Part shown: in pieces, positions 6,511-9,204 of the stretch
How the letters are laid out: each line of letters begins with the position of its first letter
Position numbering within the stretch: the first letter of the stretch is position 1
NCBI GenBank assembly: GCA_003545625.1
Contig: DODH01000078.1
Span: forward strand, 664 to 9,867
Direction of reading: 5' to 3'
From: Nitrospina sp.
GTDB lineage: Bacteria > Nitrospinota > Nitrospinia > Nitrospinales > VA-1
DNA: 9,204 nucleotides
Program-made: the position numbers and the translations under genes
Notes under the pieces: generated by a model
What the model was told of the DNA's origin: nothing
Seen by the model: only the letters and a program-made list of their open reading frames with translations
The model's database searches: none

Positions 6511-7704
6511 ATGAAATATTTAGTTGTTATCGTGGCGGGTCTGACAGACAGGCCCTTCGCGGAAAGAGATAATAAAACTCCTTTGCAGTTGGCCGACACC
6601 CCTAACCTGGATGCCCTGACGCAAAACGCAACATACGGACCCGTTCAAACCATACCGGATGATTTGTATCCGGGAAATGAAATCTCCTGTCTGGGACTTC
6701 TGGGCCTCGATCCAAAAAAATATTCTTCGGGCCACGCTCAGCTTTCAGCAATAGGATTAGGGGTAAAACCAGCACCGGATGAGGTTGCGCTCTGTTGCGA
6801 TCTGGTCACCCTGCAACCCACCCATGATGATATGGTCATGAAAGATTATACTGGCGAGCATCTTTCCCATGATGATTCCGGCCTTCTCATGGATGCCCTT
6901 AAAGAACAAGTAGTCGATACTCCGGTTACGTTCCATAATGGTGGCGGGTATCATAACCTGATGTTTATAAAAATGCCGCCAATTTCAGAAAGGTTGTCTC
7001 CGCCCAACGAACTCATCGGCGAGGGAATCCGCCAATTCATGCCGGAGGGAAACGCGGTTCGCGAACTGGTCTTCGTGATGAACCAGGCGCAAATTATTTT
7101 TCACAACCATGCCTACAACAAAAAACGTGTTGCCGAAGGAAAAGACCCGGTCAACAGTATCTGGCTTTGGGGAAACGGCAAACTCGCCAACCTGCCCTCC
7201 TTCCGGGAACGGTATGAAAAAAGCGCATCTTTAATCTCCGCATCTTTGATGGTTAAGGGAATCGGCAAGCTCACCGGAATGAATGTCGTGGAAGTGGAAG
7301 GAGCAACCGGGTTTTCCGACACCAATTATTCCGCAAAAGTTTCTGCGACACTCAAGGAACTGGAAAACAAAGATGTCGTTTTCCTGCACATTTCAGCAGG
7401 AGAAGAAGTTTCGCTCAAAGGCGATATTGACGATAAGATTTTAATGATCGAAGACTTCGATGCCCAGGTCATTGGCCCACTGGTCCAGGCAATGGAGGCG
7501 ATGGGAAATATAAAATTACTGGTGGTGGTCAACCATATCAGCTCCGCTCAATTGATGAAATATGATCGGTCTGTGGTTCCCTATCTGGTTTATCCCGCCG
7601 CATCGGGAAACACCAAACAATATGATGAACAACTTTTAGAAACAGGAAAATTATTCCCTAACGCTCCCGATTTATTGACGGCTTTTCTGGCAAACCAATT
7701 TTGA
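6511..7704 (+). CDS. ApgM-family protein (proposed homoserine kinase analogue), active site degenerate
   Basis: Length 397 residues, full length for archaeal-type cofactor-independent phosphoglycerate mutase (alkaline phosphatase superfamily). A bacterial branch found beside threonine genes has been proposed as a homoserine kinase substitute (TIGR02535-type). Fold motifs kept: NKTPLQLADTPNLD at 21-34, SIWLWGNGK at 216-224, GATGFSDTNYSAK at 264-276, KIxxIEDFD around 309-317. By motif alignment with the family consensus, the metal and phospho-acceptor positions are nearly all changed: GDG has become VAG (Ala9), the PGSD serine is Asn56 (PGNE), the Asp of AVDL is Leu246, PDEAGH has become GEEVSL (297-302), DH is now Asn341-His342, and the later His is Tyr351. 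Only His342 remains. Classical mutase chemistry is therefore unlikely; a structural or regulatory role, or a very different activity, is inferred. The frame is open and the C-terminus intact, so it is not an obvious pseudogene. The stop (7702-7704) overlaps a vestigial lysC start (TTGA). Confidence 0.85.
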   Translation: MKYLVVIVAGLTDRPFAERDNKTPLQLADTPNLDALTQNATYGPVQTIPDDLYPGNEISCLGLLGLDPKKYSSGHAQLSAIGLGVKPAPDEVALCCDLVTLQPTHDDMVMKDYTGEHLSHDDSGLLMDALKEQVVDTPVTFHNGGGYHNLMFIKMPPISERLSPPNELIGEGIRQFMPEGNAVRELVFVMNQAQIIFHNHAYNKKRVAEGKDPVNSIWLWGNGKLANLPSFRERYEKSASLISASLMVKGIGKLTGMNVVEVEGATGFSDTNYSAKVSATLKELENKDVVFLHISAGEEVSLKGDIDDKILMIEDFDAQVIGPLVQAMEAMGNIKLLVVVNHISSAQLMKYDRSVVPYLVYPAASGNTKQYDEQLLETGKLFPNAPDLLTAFLANQF

Positions 7705-7730
7705 ACAAATCTTTGATCGTACAAAAATAT
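7671..7730 (+). repeat. Direct repeat copy 1 of the apgM/lysC junction
   Basis: Sixty bases matching 7751-7811 with two substitutions and one single-base indel, offset 80 bases. It covers the last codons of the ApgM-like gene (LLTAFLANQF, stop) and then a copy of the lysC start encoding NKSLIVQKY after a TTG that overlaps the TGA. Confidence 0.92.
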
Positions 7731-7778
7731 ATTGCTACCAGCGCACCCAGTTTATTGACGGCTTTTCTGGCAAACTAA
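7701..7778 (+). other. Chimeric micro-ORF: lysC head fused to an apgM-like tail
   Basis: A 25-codon frame opens at TTG 7701 (overlapping the ApgM-like stop as TTGA) and ends at TAA 7776-7778, three bases before the lysC ATG. Its first ten residues equal the LysC N-terminus (xNKSLIVQKY). The next seven are IATSAPS, and it ends LLTAFLAN like the C-terminus of the ApgM-like protein. It is best explained as a by-product of the 80-base junction duplication. It may still matter by carrying ribosomes from the upstream stop to the lysC start, since lysC has no clear SD. A functional peptide is not implied. Confidence 0.4.
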
Positions 7779-7811
7779 TTTATGAATAAATCTTTGATCG
7801 TACAAAAATAT
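7751..7811 (+). repeat. Direct repeat copy 2 of the apgM/lysC junction, carrying the real lysC start
   Basis: Matches 7671-7730. Here CAA has become TAA and one base is inserted, giving ATG at 7782 as the lysC start. Outside the 60-61-base core, similarity fades: the ten bases before each copy agree at about six positions, and the bases after keep only traces (ACC for the Thr of GGTS). Confidence 0.92.
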
Positions 7812-9035
7812 GGCGGCACCTCGGTGGGAACCCTGGAGCGGATCGAACGTGTGGCCGACCGAATTGTCAAAATACGAAAAACCGGCACCGATATTGTTGT
7901 CGTAGTTTCCGCTATGGCGGGGGAAACCGATAAATTGCTGAAAATGGCACGCAGTCTGTCTAAAAATCCAGCCCGCAGGGAAATCGACCTGCTCTTGTCA
8001 TCCGGCGAGCGCATTTCGGCCGCCCTACTGACCATCGCCCTGCAAACCCGTGGCATTCCCGCCCTTTCCATGACGGGAAGGCAGATTGGCCTGCAAACAG
8101 ACAGCACCCACACCCGTGCTCGCATCAAGAATATTGATGCTAAGCGGGCGCGCAAAATGCTGAAGGAAAATCATGTGATCGTGGTCGCCGGATTCCAGGG
8201 CATCAACCCGGAAGGCGATGTGACGACTTTGGGGCGGGGCGGGTCGGACACCTCGGCGGTAGCCCTGGCAGTTGCGCTGGGCGCTAAGCAATGCGAAATC
8301 TGTACCGATGTCGATGGGGTTTATACCTCCGATCCGAGAATGGTACCCCAAGCCAGAAAGCTGGATGTGGTATCGTATGATGAGATGCTGGAGATGGCCA
8401 GCTTGGGAGCCAAAGTCCTGCAAATCCGTTGTGTGGAGTTTGCCCATAAATACAAGATGCCCCTGATTGTTAAATCTTCTTTTGAGGAAGGAGACAAGGG
8501 AACTTTGATCTGCGAGGAGGATGCAAATATGGAACAACCGGTAGTTTCCGGAATCATGTGCGACAAGAACCAGGCAAAAATCACCCTGAAGGAAGTTCCC
8601 GACCAACCGGGCATCGCTGCCAATATTTTTGAGCCTTTGGCAAAGGCATCCATCTCCGTTGATATGATCATTCAGAATGTCAGCGAACAGGGGCACACCG
8701 ACCTGTCGTTCACACTACAACGGGAAGAACTGGATGAGGCCATGGTCATCATGAATAAAGTGGCAAAAAAAATTCATGCCACACAGGTCAGTGCCGATGC
8801 CAAAATCGCTAAAATTTCCATTGTTGGAGCAGGCATGCGCAGTCACTCGGGAGTGGCGGCGCAAATTTTTAAAACCTTGTCGGCCCATAAAGTTAACATA
8901 CTTATGATCAGCACCTCAGAGATCAAAGTGTCCTGCATCATTGAACAAAAATATTCCAAACTGGCGATCAACGCCTTGCATGACGCTTTTGAGCCTGCAG
9001 GTAAAGCCATTAAAAAGAAAACAACGAAAAAATAA
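7782..9035 (+). CDS. lysC: Aspartate kinase (aspartokinase), alpha subunit
   Basis: Length 417 residues, typical of monofunctional aspartokinases of the LysC alpha/beta type. It phosphorylates L-aspartate with ATP, the first step towards lysine, threonine, methionine and isoleucine, in the cytoplasm. Seen: VQKYGGTSVGT at 7-17 (KFGGTS-type nucleotide/substrate motif); SSGER at 73-77 with the substrate-binding Glu76; TDSTHTRARI at 106-115; GFQGINPEGDVTTLGRGGSDTSA at 137-159; and TDVDGVYTSDPR at 175-186. The C-terminal regulatory half has two ACT domains, about 265-330 (ITLKEVPDQPGIAA) and 343-405 (KISIVGAGMRSHSGVAA), implying allosteric feedback by lysine and/or threonine. The catalytic residues look intact. 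The ATG at 7782 is set by the KYGGTS spacing; no SD is obvious and the region before it is the duplicated junction, so coupling to upstream translation is likely. Confidence 0.96.
   Translation: MNKSLIVQKYGGTSVGTLERIERVADRIVKIRKTGTDIVVVVSAMAGETDKLLKMARSLSKNPARREIDLLLSSGERISAALLTIALQTRGIPALSMTGRQIGLQTDSTHTRARIKNIDAKRARKMLKENHVIVVAGFQGINPEGDVTTLGRGGSDTSAVALAVALGAKQCEICTDVDGVYTSDPRMVPQARKLDVVSYDEMLEMASLGAKVLQIRCVEFAHKYKMPLIVKSSFEEGDKGTLICEEDANMEQPVVSGIMCDKNQAKITLKEVPDQPGIAANIFEPLAKASISVDMIIQNVSEQGHTDLSFTLQREELDEAMVIMNKVAKKIHATQVSADAKIAKISIVGAGMRSHSGVAAQIFKTLSAHKVNILMISTSEIKVSCIIEQKYSKLAINALHDAFEPAGKAIKKKTTKK
8529..9035 (+). CDS. lysC: Aspartate kinase beta subunit from an in-frame internal start (nested in lysC)
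   Basis: Codon 250 of lysC is ATG (8529-8531), and GAGGAGG lies eight bases upstream (8514-8520), a better ribosome site than the one before the full-length gene. Translation from here would give a 168-residue protein (MEQPVVSGIM start) made of just the two ACT domains. In Bacillus subtilis and Corynebacterium glutamicum lysC is known to make such a beta subunit from nearly the same place (about residue 250), giving an alpha2beta2 enzyme whose effector sites lie between ACT domains. By analogy this gene probably does the same. What is seen is the SD and ATG at the right place; production of the protein is inference. Confidence 0.6.
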   Translation: MEQPVVSGIMCDKNQAKITLKEVPDQPGIAANIFEPLAKASISVDMIIQNVSEQGHTDLSFTLQREELDEAMVIMNKVAKKIHATQVSADAKIAKISIVGAGMRSHSGVAAQIFKTLSAHKVNILMISTSEIKVSCIIEQKYSKLAINALHDAFEPAGKAIKKKTTKK

Positions 9036-9039
9036 ATAC

Positions 9040-9062
9040 TACCCGCCATAAGTCGCGGGGTA
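9040..9062 (+). other. Hairpin just after lysC
   Basis: TACCCGC (9040-9046) pairs with GCGGGGTA (9055-9062) with one extra G, around an 8-base loop, beginning five bases after the lysC stop. The following stretch is A/T-rich but lacks a clean T-tract, so at most it is a weak terminator or a message-stabilising stem inside the operon. Confidence 0.35.
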
Positions 9063-9083
9063 CTTAAAGAAAATTTATTTTAA

Positions 9084-9146
9084 CAACCCCCCTCAATCCC
9101 CCCTTAACAGAGGGGAAGTTAGGAAAAAACCCCACAAAAGGGGAAA
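9084..9146. repeat. C/G-tract intergenic repeat in the lysC-cimA gap
   Basis: The stretch has alternating C-tracts and G-tracts: C6 at 9087-9092 and C6 at 9098-9103, then CCCCT (9100-9104) pairing with AGGGG (9111-9115), then CCCC (9130-9133) pairing with GGGG (9140-9143). The general look (runs of C with AAT or TTAA between them, then AGGGG) is like the dispersed intergenic repeats common in many bacterial genomes. On the minus strand the second stem is followed by six Ts. A single copy is visible here, so repeat status rests on recognition of the pattern. Confidence 0.4.
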
Positions 9147-9163
9147 TTGAAAGCTGTTTAAAA

Positions 9164-9204
9164 ATGAGTTCTGTGAAAATATACGACACCACTCTCAGGG
9201 ACGG
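9164..9204 (+). CDS. cimA: Citramalate/isopropylmalate synthase family enzyme, first codons (cut by window edge)
   Basis: Partial: 13 full codons (MSSVKIYDTTLRD) and two bases of the next. The YDTTLRDG motif is the conserved N-terminal signature of the DRE-TIM acyl-CoA condensing enzymes (isopropylmalate, homocitrate and citramalate synthases). The choice of citramalate synthase (CimA, acetyl-CoA plus pyruvate to citramalate, an entry to isoleucine) rests on context: in several bacteria the apgM-like gene, lysC and cimA are neighbours, and CimA-type proteins often start with a short tag before KIYDTTLRDG. The ribosome site is weak (AAAGGGGAAA is far upstream). Leucine-type LeuA is the main alternative. 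Confidence 0.65.
   Translation, partial: MSSVKIYDTTLRD

Noticed and set aside
6511..7704. Calling the ApgM-like gene a pseudogene
   Set aside because: The frame is open over full family length with conserved scaffold motifs; loss is confined to catalytic positions, which fits a pseudoenzyme rather than decay.
7671..7811. Junction duplication as an assembly artefact
   Set aside because: The copies differ by two substitutions and an indel, and the changes give a coherent stop and start in copy 2; an artefact would more likely be identical. Not fully excluded without reads.
8025..8696. Open minus-strand frame of 223 codons
   Set aside because: Antisense to lysC, whose motifs run through the same bases; typical shadow frame of a well-biased gene.

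Overview
The window looks like chromosome from a Gram-negative bacterium of moderate base composition. The heptose epimerase (HldD type) points to lipopolysaccharide. The gene set apgM-like / lysC / cimA recalls delta-proteobacteria and related lineages such as Nitrospinota, but that placement is a guess. I see no phage, transposase, CRISPR array, rRNA or tRNA.

Left block (1-5883, all minus strand, read right to left): metallo-beta-lactamase-fold hydrolase, DUF898/YjgN-like membrane protein, M48 membrane metalloprotease, GT39-type glycosyltransferase, and hldD, which is cut by the left edge. The last three are tightly coupled: the M48 stop and glycosyltransferase start share a base, and the glycosyltransferase stop and hldD start overlap by four bases. 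The block reads as a cell-envelope operon.

Centre (5884-6510): a divergent spacer of about 630 bases with no convincing protein gene beyond a possible leader peptide. It is rich in inverted repeats. A long collinear set of arms lies at 6115-6237 and mutually exclusive hairpins at 6271-6313. A sigma70-like promoter (TTGGGG-17-TATAAT) lies at 6339-6367. A leader of about 137 bases follows, holding a possible 19-residue peptide rich in Thr and Ile codons.

Right block (6511-9204, plus strand): an ApgM-family protein of the kind proposed to replace homoserine kinase, aspartate kinase (lysC) with a well-placed internal start for a separate regulatory subunit, and the first codons of a citramalate/isopropylmalate synthase-type enzyme. 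Together these suggest an aspartate-to-threonine-to-isoleucine operon.

The points most worth a second look are: (i) the ApgM-like protein has lost almost every metal ligand and the catalytic serine of its family while keeping its other conserved motifs; (ii) the apgM/lysC junction is duplicated with an 80-base period, leaving a chimeric micro-ORF; (iii) the Thr/Ile leader; (iv) the structured element in the divergent spacer.
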